Shown: positions 45,072 through 56,654 of the stretch, piece by piece
Layout: each line of letters opens with the position of its first letter
Numbering within the stretch: the stretch's first letter is position 1
Source: Dicyema japonicum
Lineage: Eukaryota; Dicyemida; Rhombozoa; Dicyemidae
DNA: 64,000 nucleotides
Direction of reading: 5' to 3'
Assembly: GCA_011109175.1 (NCBI GenBank)
Contig: RDEW01000106.1
Coordinates: forward strand, 17,314-81,313
Notes under the pieces: generated by a model
The model's input: only the letters and a program-made list of their open reading frames with translations
Told to the model about the DNA's origin: nothing
Database searches by the model: none
Translations under genes and position numbers: made by a program

Positions 45072-46328
45072 GGCATCCCAGCCTTTGTCCGATTCCAATC
45101 ATCAAAGAATCGTCGTCCAAAAAGGTCCCGAGGTTTGGGCAAGGTATTGCACCAAGCCATGCTCCACTCCCTCGACTTAAAGCTGACACCAAACAAGCCA
45201 GACGATGTTGATTTGCTTCTTTTTTAAGGTCTTCCAAAGTTTTGGAGCAGACAATGTCATCCCAATTACTTTGCTTCGTTGTGTCTTCGGGGATTTTGAG
45301 TCCGGACCCGTTCCATTTCCGACAAGCTTCGTCAAATGACTCATTCCAGCGAAGTCCAATAGTGTTATGAAGGACTTGCCGTGTCAAATGGCTGCAGCTT
45401 GAGAGAGACGATAGATATGCCGGGTACGCAACCTCCAGCGCCGATCTTATTCCGACACCCCCAAATCCAGAGGGAAGCTTACATTGTTTCCAACCAAGTT
45501 CGTCGAAGCGGACGTTAATTAGTGACTCAACAGTTTGCTTGAGAGACTTGTCTATTGAAAGTAGAATGTCATATTGTTCGTAGCAGGGTGAACATCGGAG
45601 TAGATATAAAAGCTTGGGTAGTCCGATGTTGTTTCTCATCAGGAAGAAAGATGTGTGAGAGTCAAGACATGATAATCTTTTCGCAAGGCGTGTTAATGGC
45701 TGGGACTAGACGTTTGCAGGAGCACCGATGCCGATGCGGGAAAACAGTCGATGCGAAAGGATTGCACCCGCTATCCTGCAGAAGAAGCGCCGGAAGGGGA
45801 CCACGCCATGCCGCTCTGAACGATGTGATCGTCAGAGCTCTGAAGGCTTCAGGCTTCCCAGCACAGCTTGAACCAGTGGGTCTTGATCGAGGAGATGGGA
45901 AGAGACCTGACGGGATGACCCTTTTCCCCTTCACGTCTGGAAGATCTTTGGTCTGGGACGCAACTTGCATAGACACGTTCTCAAGCGCGAACATTTTTAA
46001 ATCGGTTTAGACACCTGGATCAGCTGCTTCGACTGCGGAAAACCAAAAAATCAAGAAATATTCTTGCCTCGGGAATCGCTACCGATTTACTCCTGTTGCG
46101 ACCGAATCATCGGGAGCCGTTGGTCCAATGACGGCTGAATTCTTGCAAGAACTCGGAGGATTGCTTGCCAGAAAGAAAAGGGATCAACGAGAAGGGTTCA
46201 GACTGAGACAAAAGATCGGAATGGCCATTCTCCGAAGGAACTCGTTCGCGATTCACGCAGCAGGCTTCCTCAAATAACATTTGTTTTTTTGTTAAAAAAT
46301 TTTTTTGTATTAAAAAAAAAGAAGAAAA
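45072..46328. mobile_element. 5'-inverted (twin-primed) LINE insertion
   Basis: 45072-45662 is in minus orientation ('NNIGLPKLLYLLRCSPCYEQ', 'LPSGFGGVGIRSALEVAYPA'). 45663-46328 is in plus orientation and carries the next block of the same protein ('EHRCRCGKTVDAKGLHPLSC', 'PRHAALNDVIVRALKASGFP', 'EPVGLDRGDGKRPDGMTLFP', 'LRQKIGMAILRRNSFAIHAA'), then a T/A-rich tail. Both sides are flanked by 'AATTTCTATTAAAA' (45058-45071 and 46329-46342). This is the classic product of twin priming with a target-site duplication. The coding blocks have only one or two stops, so it is fairly young. Confidence 0.85.
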
Positions 46329-46454
46329 AATTTCTATTAAAATAATTTCAAAAATTGTGGCCAATTAATAATAAGAACTGTCTTAAATAATAGAACGTTT
46401 TCCCAGGCACTCCTGTCTTAACATGACATTAAAGAATTCCCTTGCCTCTGCTGG

Positions 46455-46870
46455 ACACCATTGCCTGTTAGAACCTGCTGGTCTTTCCCGAAACGATGGA
46501 AACGCCCTGATGGGATGACGACTTTTCCATTCGCCAACGGACGAAACCTGATCTGGGACGCGACGTGTGTTGATACTTATTCCCCGTCTAATTTGGTTGC
46601 TTCTGCTTCAAACCCAGGACATGCTTCAAAGCAGGCCGAGGAACGAAAGAGGAGGAAGTATCAGAGAATTTCGGAGAGTATCTTTTTGTTCCATTCGCGG
46701 TGGAAACGTCAGGAATCCTTGGCCCCCAAGGCAGATGAGTTGGTTCGTAAGATTGGCTCCATGATTCAAGCTGTGACCAAGGATCCGTGAGAGACTGGTT
46801 GGTTCCGAGAACGTATCTCGTTGGCTATTGTTAGGGGAAATAGCATGGCCATTCAAATGCCTTAATTTAA
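46455..46870 (+). mobile_element. LINE C-terminal domain fragment
   Basis: 'KRPDGMTTFPFANGRNLIWD' and 'ATCVDTYSPSNLVASASNPG', then 'EERKRRKYQRISES', then a stop. After a shift come 'LVRKIGSMIQAVTKDP' and 'ISLAIVRGNSMAIQ'-like codons. It follows the preceding insertion in tandem. Confidence 0.75.
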
Positions 46871-46874
46871 TTTT

Positions 46875-47685
46875 ATTCATTTGATAATAAAACCATAAAA
46901 TTCAAAAAAATAATAAGAATAGGATTTTTTTCTTAGAAAATTTTTCAAAATGTGGTCAATTTAAAGATTGTCCATTTTGAGAGGTCGGCCAATTTGCGAG
47001 GGTCGACTGTATTGATTCCTATTGGCATAATTAAATCCTAATACCATCGAGATCAACTGGAGGAGGTATTGGGTTTCACGGATGGCTTGTGAGTGTAACC
47101 AAACGACCCAGAGTGTATTGGAAAGACAGACTTTTTGCTTATCGCTCCAATTGTCTCGACAGCAATTGCATGGAGCAATAAATTGTGATTTTGTGAAAAT
47201 AAGACAAAAATTAAATAAGTTCAAGGAAAATTAAATGTAGGAATGTTAATCTTATTTAATTTTGTATTAATGTTCAAAAATAAACTTAACCATTGTCTTC
47301 AAATAGTACTGGCATAAATCCACTGCACAGAATGTCTAGATAGCTTCATGATGAATGAAATCCCTTATCTTCCTTCTCATCAGCATGAACGAAGTTATTG
47401 ACTCAAGATTCATTGGAAACCTGAAGTTCCGAATAGGTGAAGGGTTGGATGCATATAAGAATCGGGTTCGTATCTGGTCTAATTGAATGAACTTGAAGGG
47501 ATCATCTACCAGAAGCTACATATGACATGTAATATGTTGCTAATAATGTCTTCCACTTAAACTTTTCACATTATACATGAGGATCTCATACTTTTGTATT
47601 TCGAGAGCATTAATTGCTTGGTCAAAAATTCATTTCCAATAACCGGATTTTATATGGTTGAACTATGACTAGCTCGGGTGCATGA
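46875..47685. other. No clear feature; faint repeat shared with 49860-50150
   Basis: 'GGAAACCTGAAGTTCC' and 'TGAATGAACTTGAAGGGATCATC' (47415-47505) resemble 'TTAAAAACCTGAAATTC' and 'TGAATGAACTAGGAGGATCATC' at 50015-50115. This suggests another decayed repeat. Confidence 0.35.
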
Positions 47686-47689
47686 GGAT

Positions 47690-47900
47690 AGTACCACGGC
47701 ACCATGGACCTTTTCGTTTTCCAGCAAATCTCCGTCAAGACGTATGGCGCTATTGGCCCGAGCACGTCTGAGTTAATCAAGTTAGTCAGATGGCTAGCGG
47801 AGCAGCGGAAGGGTGAAGCTAGAATGACGTGAAGGCTTATCGAGAAAATTGGGTTCGCTACTATGAGATCCCTCAGGATCCTTTTCAAACTAGCCAATCT
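47690..47900 (+). mobile_element. LINE C-terminal fragment, divergent
   Basis: 'FQQISVKTYGAIGPSTSELI' with 'KLVRWLAEQRKGEARM' and 'RLIEKIGFATM' matches the 'F.P.AVETFG..GP.....V..LG..LAE..G....-.RI..AI.RGN' block of the family. Confidence 0.6.
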
Positions 47901-48042
47901 TCTAATTTATGAAGAGAAATGTCAAAACGTGTTACAAAAAAGTAGAGTACCCCAAATAAAAAATGACAAATATACAAAGACTATAAATGAGTGCTCCGAT
48001 TCCTTATTTTCCGTAGTAAATTAATTCTATAATCTCTTTCAC

Positions 48043-49615
48043 TCAACCGACATCCTTCATCCCTTCTAACTGATTCCTCTCCCCGAAATCATCCACTTTC
48101 GTATAAACGACAAACCGAACACATCCTTCAACCAGCTCAGGCTTCTTGAACACATACGCAGACAGACTCACTTCAGGCCACAAAGAGGGCATCCAGCTGT
48201 TCTCTACATTTACAGCCAACACCAACCTCTGAGATCCCTGAACCAACAAGAAGGGAATCCTCTCTTCGGCTGTAGCTCCACCACGGTGGTTATCAAATAC
48301 ACGGAATCCCAATCAACACAGCTCTGTTGACGTCAAAAGTCCCAAGTCCCCCTTTTGTGCTCACAAACAGCACGGAAGACAGTCTCACAGGTCTGTATTC
48401 ATTCACAATCTCCCCACCACAATCTCCGCACGTGCTCACAGCTTCAAACGAGGTTTTCTCTGCGGTAAACTTCGCCTCAACCTCCAAGAGGGATCTTTTA
48501 ATACTAAAAATAAGCCAACCATCACCTTTGACTGTGTGTTTTAGTACAGATGCCACAAACTGATACGTGGGAGATCTCAAAAGAGCAGAACTTGGCCAGA
48601 TTCGAGGACTGGGAGACGATTTTTCTCAGAAGGTGGAAGAAATTGAGCTCACCGTCGAAAGAGAGAGTGATGGTGGAACAGACGGTCTCCTTTGACATCA
48701 AAATCTGCCTCTGTTGAGCCTGGAACTCCGGATTGGCGACAATTCCGTCCAACATGAACCTCAGTGATTTCAACAACTCTTGAGGGGGGTTCCCAAAGGC
48801 TTCAAAAAGGCCTAAGGGACTCAATGAAGTCCCCAAAAGTTGTCTGATCATACTCTGAGCTCTGATTCTGAGTGACACGTGCTCTGCAAATGCAAAGAAT
48901 GTTCCCAAGGAGTCGGTGGACGCTTCAGTCTGCTCGGTGATCCTCGTAGTCATGAGGGGATCCTCCACAATCTGTCTGTAAAGACATCCCTGTTGTACGA
49001 AGACGTCCAGAATGGCATCAATCCAGGCCTTTCCGTCCATTTGGGACCAAAAACAGTGTATTTTGCGCACAAAATCCCTGAGTTGATCATTCACGTAGGT
49101 AACGGAAGACCATTCCCGGTTCAGAGACGAAATCACGGATTTTCCGGAACTTTGCAGGGAAATCTCGGAAGTACATGGATTCTGTAGGGATCCCGAGGAA
49201 CTGAGACAGGAAGTGATTGAGGAGGCACAGGAATTACTGGGATTGGAAGGAACCACGACTCCGCTGTCGTTGGATTGACAAGGGGATCCAAACTGGTTGA
49301 TGGAATTCGCAATTTTTTGAGATTTACTCAGTTCAGTGAGTAGACGTTTGCTTCTCCTGGGCTTCTTTTGGACGGGAGATGTATCGTTCCGTGAACCTGG
49401 GGGATGTGGGTTATCGGTAGCATTAACGAAATCAAAAAATGACCCCAAATCGATTGGGTAGGAGCACTATGAGTTATTGTTTAAAATACCTTGTCTGACT
49501 CGCAGAAATCAGCGGTTGATCCCTTACGATCCAACTTGTAGGTAATGAGACGGTTCTTTATTCCACTTTTGGCGCAAACGGGACACAAGGACGATATATC
49601 TTGATTAGAAGCCAT
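48043..49615 (-). CDS. USPL1: USPL1-like protein, predicted catalytically inactive
   Basis: USPL1 is a SUMO isopeptidase of Cajal bodies. From the ATG at 49615 the protein opens with a zinc ribbon ('SLCPVCAKSGIKNRLITYKL', then 'CESDKCSYPI') as in USPL1. A Ser-rich linker follows. The protease domain starts 'IHCFWSQMDGKAWIDAILDV', aligned with USPL1 'LLWKNAYALCWLDCIL'. The nucleophile Cys is Ala here (and the second Cys is also Ala). The two CxxC pairs ('VCGIC', 'TCGDC') are kept. The usual active-site His region 'NHFITW' corresponds to 'QRLVLAV', and the Asp motif 'DADGSW' to 'NVENSW'. Introns: 49467-49489 (23 bp), 48504-48525 (22 bp) and 48270-48300 (31 bp). No frame breaks are seen, so loss of the triad looks selected or tolerated rather than random decay. 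Stop at 48043. Confidence 0.7.
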
Positions 49616-49639
49616 TAACACCACTAGCAATACTTGCGA

Positions 49640-50520
49640 ATATGAATTTTTAAATTTAAATGTTTAGTTTTTAGTAAAAATTATTTTTAATCGTTAATTA
49701 TTTTAATTATTTTTTTTATTTTTTGTATTACTTTGCTACCGATTACTTTTTAGCATTTTATTTTCTGGTTCAATAAATATAAAATTAAAAAATCTGTGAA
49801 CGGATTCCTGTAGCTCGTCCTGTAGCCACAACCAAGCAAAAATATATTTGGTAGTTGCTTGATAAGGACAAGAAATTGGGTATATTCACAACAAATGCAG
49901 GCAGTTTTCTCCACTTGTAGCTGACCCACATGAGCAAGTTATCAATTGCCGCAGGTTGAAGTAGTAAGATGTTTCTATCATGCTTAATGCGGAGGAGGTG
50001 ATTGAGTCGTGAGACATTAAAAACCTGAAATTCTGTGGAGAGGAAAAAAGCGTCGAATTAGGTCTTGTTCATATCACGCCCAACCCGCAAATTGAATGAA
50101 CTAGGAGGATCATCTCTCACAAACTGCACATCTAGATGATAGTGACCCCATATATGAATGCAATTTTTCGTAAGTGATTCCAAATGAGGTAAAATATTTC
50201 TGGTATCACTTTATACCCACGGAGGTAACCTCTCGAAAGAGAAACCTTTGTTTTTTTTCACCAGAGTCATCTTACCCTCCCTCATGCATTTGTGAGAAGA
50301 TTTTTCTCGAAAAAAAAGGCAGAGATTAATTTTGCCTTTCGGAAGATTTTGGGGGAGCTTCTAAATTGGAAAGAGGACAACTTAACAAGCTCTATATTCC
50401 GTTGAGATTTAGGATGGAGGGTTATCATCCAGTATTTCTACGACCGTCTACCAGATAAACATTGAACCCCCGACTATAAAACTCCAACTCCCATAATCTC
50501 CCTCACACTTCCGACTACAA
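49640..50520. other. No supported gene
   Basis: AT-rich to 49800. 49860-50150 is a decayed repeat related to 47415-47505. 50150-50520 is unassigned. Confidence 0.35.
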
Positions 50521-50524
50521 ATTC

Positions 50525-51110
50525 CTACTCATTTACTGACTCTAAGATTTCTTTTCTTAACCAGACCAAGAGTCTGATTTGCAGACTTAAACGAACTGGC
50601 ATGACGTCCCCGAGTAATCTCAATAGCCCGTAGCTCCAAAGCTGGAGACCCCGGTTCCACCGTTTCCACAGAACTAAAGTAATTGGGCAAATATGAAGTC
50701 GAACTGTGCATACATCATGTTTCATAAATGATGAAATCGTTCTCGTTTCCAGGGATATTGAGTCTAGAATAAATGGAGGACGCCCTGACTTCATGGTTGG
50801 CTCAATTACTGCAGGAAGTACCCCGGTGAAGTCTTCCATAACCCTATTTACTGCATGTAAGAAGCGTTGTTATTCGAGTCAAGATCCCCTCAAGAACAAA
50901 TCAATACCATGGAAAAAATTCTGGGAGTCCAAGACTCTCGCGAAGACATGAGAAATCGTGTTACATCTGATCTCTTCACCATCTACCGCCAGTTTATCCA
51001 ACCAATACTGGCCTGCGTAAGTGCCATAGTCAATGGCCATCTCCCGTTCTTCCCTACATAACTTATAATCCGAAAAGCTGCTAACTGAGTCATGGGTCCT
51101 CATGAATGCG
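50525..51110 (+). mobile_element. LINE RT-thumb fragment
   Basis: The plus strand at 50900-51090 reads 'RVTSDLFTIYRQFIQPILAC' and, in another frame, 'IIRKAAN..MG', the RT thumb block also seen at 4740-4870. The part at 50525-50860 ('RDIESRINGGRPDFMVGS') may be an endonuclease end, but that is uncertain. Confidence 0.5.
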
Positions 51111-51236
51111 GCCATTAGATAATCTGACTTCTCTCAGCAACCACTTCATTTTCAGTGGTGTTTCTTGTGAGATCCCACGCACTATGTTTATTTAAGAGAC
51201 AAACGAGATCACTTAGAAAGTATCAAAGTCAACAAG

Positions 51237-51990
51237 CTAAGTAATCTCACCTTGTAGTAACTCATGGACTCCTCGAGTAGGGCGCCAGCGAACCAACCAC
51301 CTTCCGGAAGTATCTCGTTTGATTCTTAGAATTTGACACAAACAGTTCATCTTCACGACCAGGGTGCTCAGAGGTCCAGAGGAGCATTTTTTGTATAATG
51401 CTTCACTCCTTACACGCATTGGCCACTTCAATCCAAGAGAGACCGAGTAATTCCTACGCAAGGAATCGAGTCTTTGTTCGTCCGGTTTGAGATTCCCCAT
51501 GTTCCAGAGTTACAAGTAAGGATCGGTTTCACGAAAGCCTCATACAATCTGAGTGTGAGTGATCGGCATTCGGATCTATCCTTTCGTGGTCACCGTATAT
51601 ACAATTTCCTTCTGACAATGTCTTCGATACCCACAAAAAACGGGAAGTCTCTTTGAGGTGTGCCCACTGTTGTCACTATTTCCAATACGCACCTGAGATT
51701 GTGCTTGATAGGAGTATCCGTATTAAGGTGACCGAGTCCTGATCCAAAAAACTTTCAAGCACTTCAATGAGTTTCCTCGACGACTGACAGAAAGCTCTGG
51801 TGAGATCAATTCCAAGAATAATCCTTGAACTTTGGAATCTTTGCTGAATAGCATAATTATATACAACATCAGCTGTTGATCTCCCAGTCCTGAAATCACT
51901 CTTGCTTTTAGCCAAGTACCCGTCCACTGAAAAAAACCAAGGATTTTTTTGGTTGAGGTGCTGACGTCCCTCTATTGCACTCATGTCGAA
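51237..51990 (-). mobile_element. 'FRTGRST' family RT fragment with C-terminal part
   Basis: 'AKSKSDFRTGRSTADVVYNY', 'IILGIDLTRAF' (motif A) and 'SRKLIEVLESFLDQDSVTLI' at 51930-51690. Then 'RLDSLRRNYSVSLGLKWPMR' with 'RSEALYKKCSSGPLS' at 51480-51360, the typical domain after the RT. The palm core between them is deleted. Confidence 0.8.
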
Positions 51991-52079
51991 TACTTGTTTA
52001 AGAACACCAATATTTAATTACATTTTTTGTTAATAAATTTTTACATAAATTAATCAATTGATCGCGACAGCCTAATTCA

Positions 52080-53155
52080 AATTTATCATCTCCTTGTGTG
52101 CCTTCTGGGATCCAACTCAGCTTCTCTGTGGGCGGGATGATTTGGGAAATAGAAATTGGAGAGGTGATGTGTACTCTTCTGATTTGGGAAATAGAAAAAT
52201 TGGGAGGGGTGATGTATACACGTCCTGGCTGTGTACTGCTGGGAGTTGCATTGACTGCTCAGGGCAGCAAATCCCTTCCAATTTTGTCGGATAAGATCTT
52301 CAATCGGGAGTAGTTTCTCTAGTTTTCCGAGATTATAATAGAAGTAGCTGTCAAGGACTGAATGTAGCAGACTTTCTATTTGTTCGTCCAAGACAGATTG
52401 ATACCCCATGACGCACAGGCATAGCTGACAGATGGCTCAATGAATTGTTTGTAATTTCAAAGTTGGGAAAGGAGTCTTAATGCCACCAAAAATAGATTTG
52501 ATTATCCCTAGCTTTCCCAAACATCTTCCGAAGATGCCTTCCACATGAGAGGAAAGAGACATGTGTGTGTCGAAGGTGATCCCCTGGATTATCAGTTTCT
52601 TCGTGAAAGGTATTTTAGTCTGGTTGAATAATATATCCACGGTCATTTGTCCAAGTTGTTTGTGTGAGGTAAATAAGGATGTAGATGATTTTTCAGTAGA
52701 TATGTCAAGCCAATTATAATTTAGCAAAATTTGAATCCTGAGAAGATATTTTTGTAGTCTCTGATGCCTTTAGGAGATCTTGGTTGCGGGATCCGGATAA
52801 TAGGACATCAGCGACTAATTGTCTTTATTACCGGGTTGTGGTGAATCGGACATATACAAGTTAAATAAGGCGGGTGATAAAGGGGAACCTTGTGGGACAT
52901 TATTAGGTGGTAATCTTGAAACTGATTTTGTCCCATCCATGTATAATTGGGCCCTTCTACCATTGATGAAGTTAGCAAGCCAGTGTGTATATATTATGGT
53001 CGACGGAGATGCGAAACAATTCGAGGTTAGGATTATCCTGGAGACAGAGTCGAAGACCATTTGTAAATCGACCGAGCAAACGACTGTTTTGAGGGGGCGA
53101 GGATTTTTTATAAATTGGTTTAGGAAAATAGGTTTTCTAGTTCTTGTCAAGTTCC
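52080..53155 (-). mobile_element. Jockey-like LINE RT fragment
   Basis: RT motifs in order: 'VVCSVDLQMVFDSVSR' (motif A, Asp kept), 'VPQGSPLSPALFNLYMSD' (motif B), then 'TEKSSTSLFTSHKQLGQMTV', 'IIQGITFDTHMSLSSHVEG' and the thumb to 52086. The YxDD region has been lost near 52740-52800. Two short direct repeats with 'GATTTGGGAAATAGAAA' at 52140 and 52184 sit at its 3' end. Confidence 0.8.
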
Positions 53156-53242
53156 CGGTTCTTTACGGAAAATAAAGAAATGACACAATTGTAAATTATA
53201 AAAATTTCTCATTATTAGTAAATAAAATTCAAATTAAATAAC

Positions 53243-53834
53243 ATGGACAAATCAGTTCTTGTTGTGTTCGACTTGGGTGTCTAATTTTATTCACTAATAG
53301 ACTACACGCTATGGAATTGCTATATTGAGTGTGTCTCCCACCGACTCTTCAGAAATGGGTTCTTATTCTTTTTGATAGAGGACGAGTTATTGGGGACATT
53401 CAGAAGTACTCCTACAAGGACTCGACCAGAATTCTTGAGAAATACTCCACTATATATCTGCTCGCAGTCGCCTCCAGGTATTTGTTGTGGTGATCTCCCA
53501 GGACAATTGACCTATTGGGGGCTGAAGACATGCTGAAATCTCTAAAATGGGATAGATTCTTTACAGAGACCGTGATTAAGCCACGTGACAAGATCTATCA
53601 CTTTGAAATGTTATCTAACATGGTTATTCCAGACTGAGAGAACGGTTATCGATTCCCTTCGAGAAGATGATCTTCTTTGACGATGAATACCAGAATATCG
53701 AGGATGTTTCGTCTCTGGGTTTGGTAGTCTTCATAATTCTAGGGGTTACTGCTGTTTTTGTGGAAGACGGCGTCACTATGGAGTTTATGGATAAACACAT
53801 TAATGACTTTATTAGCAAGGCTAACAAATTATAA
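53243..53834 (+). CDS. MDP1: Magnesium-dependent phosphatase 1 (MDP1)
   Basis: MDP1 is a small HAD-superfamily phosphatase acting on protein phosphotyrosine and glycated substrates. The full protein appears once five GT..AG introns are removed: 53277-53300 (24 bp), 53359-53378 (20 bp), 53478-53501 (24 bp), 53610-53632 (23 bp) and 53719-53742 (24 bp). Splicing creates the HAD motif I 'VVFDLDYTLWNCYIE' (DxD, with the first intron inside the second Asp codon), motif II 'LLAVASRTIDLLGAEDML', 'KIYHFE', motif III/IV 'LSIPFEKMIFFDDEYQNIED' and the C-terminus 'GVTAVFVEDGVT'. Every catalytic residue is present and there is no frame break. The product is about 155 residues, close to the family's usual 160-175. 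CACGTG lies in the third coding block (53581). It is a good test locus for the tiny-intron rule. Confidence 0.93.
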
Positions 53835-54360
53835 AGTTATTCTTAAACACGTGTGTTATCTTATAACTAGAATTTTATCAAGTCATTACTAAACACGTGT
53901 CTGGGATCTTGGGACTATATAATTTTATAAAAATTCACTCACATCCAGCTATTCTTTTCCTTGTGGAGGTGGAAAAGTCACGTTTCGACCGTTTCTATCT
54001 TGGAACCTGCCCACGTGGTCCCTATCGCGGAATTGATCTCCAAAGTCTCGTGTTAACACTTCGTGGACATATCTTGTTTCGGAGTTGCTTTGTTATCAGG
54101 AAGATTTCACTTTTCCCCATTTGAGCCTCCTACAAAATTGGTTGGAGACGAACAGATGCACTAATTTACAAAATCTAGTATTGAGTGTCATAATTGTTGT
54201 GGCTATTGGTCTTAATAATCGGCATCCAATTCATTAGAGTCAATATTAGTAGGGGACATATCGTATTATCAAGAGAATTTAAAAACTCAGTCGGATATTG
54301 AAACATCACAGTATTGAACTTTGTTTTGTGATATTTCACGTAATAAATTTATTTTGTCTC
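53835..54360. other. Intergenic, no assigned feature
   Basis: Three CACGTG sites lie within 53848-54013. The frame 53897-54124 is open but matches nothing known to me. Confidence 0.4.
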
Positions 54361-54364
54361 AATA

Positions 54365-54790
54365 CCTGAACCTGTTGGCCTGGACAGAGGAGATGGAAAA
54401 CGTCCAGGTAGGATCACAATTTTCCATTCGAAGAAGGGAAACCTTTGGTCTGGGATGCTACTTGTGTCGACCCGCTCTGCCCATCCAACATTGTCAGGAG
54501 CGCGGTAGACACACTCAATGCCGCGGAAAAAAACGATGAGGGCAAAGGAAAAGAAATACGAAGCCCTACAAGATTGATTCGCCGCGTTCTATCCCACTAT
54601 GGTCGAGACAACTAACGGAATAAGTGGAAAATCGCTTCCCTTCCTAATGAAACTTGGACGCCTAGCTACGCTAAAAAGCTACAAAACATGTGAGATCCGG
54701 TGGTTTTTCCAGTTGATCTCTGTTGAGGGCCAACGCAACGTCGATAGTGTCAGCAAGGTCCACTTTGGATGCCTTGTTATTTAATTATCA
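54365..54790 (+). mobile_element. LINE C-terminal domain, 'GISGKS' subfamily
   Basis: Frame-broken 'EPVGLDRGDGKRPG' codons at 54367-54408, then 'TMVETTNGISGKSLPFLMKL' and 'GRLATLKSYKTCEIRWFFQL' with 'NATSIVSARSTLDALLF'. It is the sister of 16084-16262 and 44160-44620. Confidence 0.75.
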
Positions 54791-54799
54791 AATTGATAT

Positions 54800-55235
54800 T
54801 TTTTCGTCTCAATATTTTCAGTCCCAGAAAATAGATGAAAAGAAATTCAATACTTTTCTTAAACATCAATATGTCTCAGGCACGTGCGCTATCGATAAGA
54901 TACTAATAACCACATACATTGCGAATAAAATTGTCCAATCATAATTACAAAGACTAGGACTTATCAAAATCTCGAGCACGTGTCTATACAGTGCTATTCT
55001 ATATGAATGCCAGTACTTATGCATTACAATGACTAGGATCCAATTTTTAGTCACGTGTACTCCATCACTGTCATTTTAAATCCTAACACCCAGGTACCCA
55101 TCTCCCAAGAGTAAATTACTCCACAAAAATAGTATCCACTGATAAGTCGTCAATCACAAAAATCGATGACAACACAGTCATTTTAAAAACAAAATATTAA
55201 CATTTACTTTCTTATCGCATCCTGACTGGCCACAA
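54800..55235. other. Intergenic, no assigned feature
   Basis: Contains CACGTG at 54879, 54977 and 55052; no conserved frame. Confidence 0.4.
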
Positions 55236-55237
55236 AC

Positions 55238-56570
55238 CTACAAATCAATAGAAAAGTCAAACATGCACAAGTCCTCAAAGCACTGACAAACCAACCCGAA
55301 TCTATCCTCATTCAACGGTCTCTCCACAATTTTAGGAAATACAACTGTCAATGCAACCCACCACTTACACAACAATCTAGCAAAGACATCAATTCCCAAG
55401 GTCAGGGACGGATGATCACACTCCATGTACTCCTCACTACACAGCTCGAACCCTTTGAGCTCACCAAGAAGCTCTACGTGCTTGCTTTGAGTCGAGAGAG
55501 AACATCGGAGTCGATTTTTAATCTTGTCAGAGCAGATGTTTAAGTCTATGCCCAGCAGACTAGTCACTCGGACGAACAAGTCCCCAACTTTTACGTCACT
55601 CCCAATTCGCCTCCTCTGGGCTTCCTTCTCCGCTGTTGTGAGCAACCAGTCCTCCCCATAGTGATCGAACATGTCCCTCATATTAGTCACAAATTCCATG
55701 GTGAGTGCCAATCTGACATTAAAATCAACACAACCTTGCTCGAGCACCTTCCACGTGGGTCTCTCTAATAATCCAAGCACACGTTTCCACAAAGTATTGC
55801 TCCAACAGGTTTATCACATTCAGTTTCTTGCTGACAGGGCAACTGTCTCTTCTGGAGTACCTACTCACGACTCCATTTCTAGCAAAATTGGCAAGGTCAG
55901 GCGGAATAAATTGGGATAGTCGCTAAAATAAGCCACGTGACAACACTTCCGTAGGAATTCTCTTCCCAGACGACGTTTTTTCCAGAATCCTGCAAATTCT
56001 CACTCTCCTTTCGCTCAGCGTGGGTTTTTTTCCTTATACAATTCAATTTTCTGTGTTCCCTCTTTCGTTGGAGAGAATTCTTCTTTCTTGCACGAATATA
56101 AATGTAGTGTTTGGTCCCACGAGGCTCTCAAGATCGAAGAGTATGTTGTATCCGCCATTCCAAACCCTCGAGCAAACCTTCTAATATATAAAAGGGATAA
56201 CCTGGTCTTGTAAGCTGAGATCTTTTTGAGGAAAAACTGGACCTCATAGTTGTATGGAATGAGACAGTCGTGGGAGATGACTCGACTGTAACTAGACACG
56301 TGAAACAACAAAACCACTCCTTGGGATCATTTTCAGCATGGATCAGGTAGTTGGTGGTCCCGTCTCTTTTCGCAGGCAGAACTTGGAGAATCTATTAACG
56401 TTACATTGATGAAAATAAGCTGAAAAACAGCCAGTAACAGCAAAAAGGGGGAAATAGCAGAGAACACTAACCAAAGCCTTCTTGAAAGACGTCTCAAGGG
56501 GATTCTCTTCAAGAAAGCTTACGACTTGAGCACCAATTTCGAAAAGAGAGAAAGCACAACGTTTAGACAT
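55238..56570 (-). CDS. MRG-domain chromatin protein (MSL3/MRG15 family) with chromo-barrel
   Basis: MRG proteins read methylated histones within acetyltransferase or MSL complexes. From the ATG at 56570: 'MSKRCAFSLFEIGAQVVSFL', 'EENPLETSFKKAL', then (after an 80-bp intron, 56392-56471) 'ILQVLPAKRDGTTNYLIHAE'. This matches the chromo-barrel pattern 'G..VL.F......Y.AKI..V.......YLIH'. Further introns: 56292-56314 (23 bp), about 56181-56201 (21 bp) and about 55934-55955 (22 bp). The C-terminal half begins 'RLSQFIPPDLANFARN', then 'DSCPVSKKLNVINLLEQYF' (MRG 'LP....V..IL..Y') and 'MEFVTNMRDMFDHYGEDWLL' ('V.G....F...LG..LLY'). One junction near 56030, in an A7 run, needs either an unclear intron or a one-base shift. 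In my splice model the 'GWN..WDEW' aromatic cage is not seen. Confidence 0.6.
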
Positions 56571-56654
56571 GAAAGATAATAATTGTATAATTAAACATTA
56601 ATTAAACAAATAAATTAAATATTATTTTATCATATATATATTTTCAAGTGTGCT
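56571..56654. promoter_or_regulatory. 84-bp divergent intergenic spacer
   Basis: This is the only sequence between the start codons of the MRG-type gene (-) and the M-RIP-like gene (+). It is almost pure A/T and must hold both 5' UTRs and any bidirectional promoter. No TATA or E-box can be singled out. Confidence 0.5.

Noticed and set aside
48327-49187. Plus-strand frames opposite the USPL1-like gene
   Set aside because: The minus strand carries the conserved zinc ribbon and spliced protease domain; the plus frames are antisense shadows.
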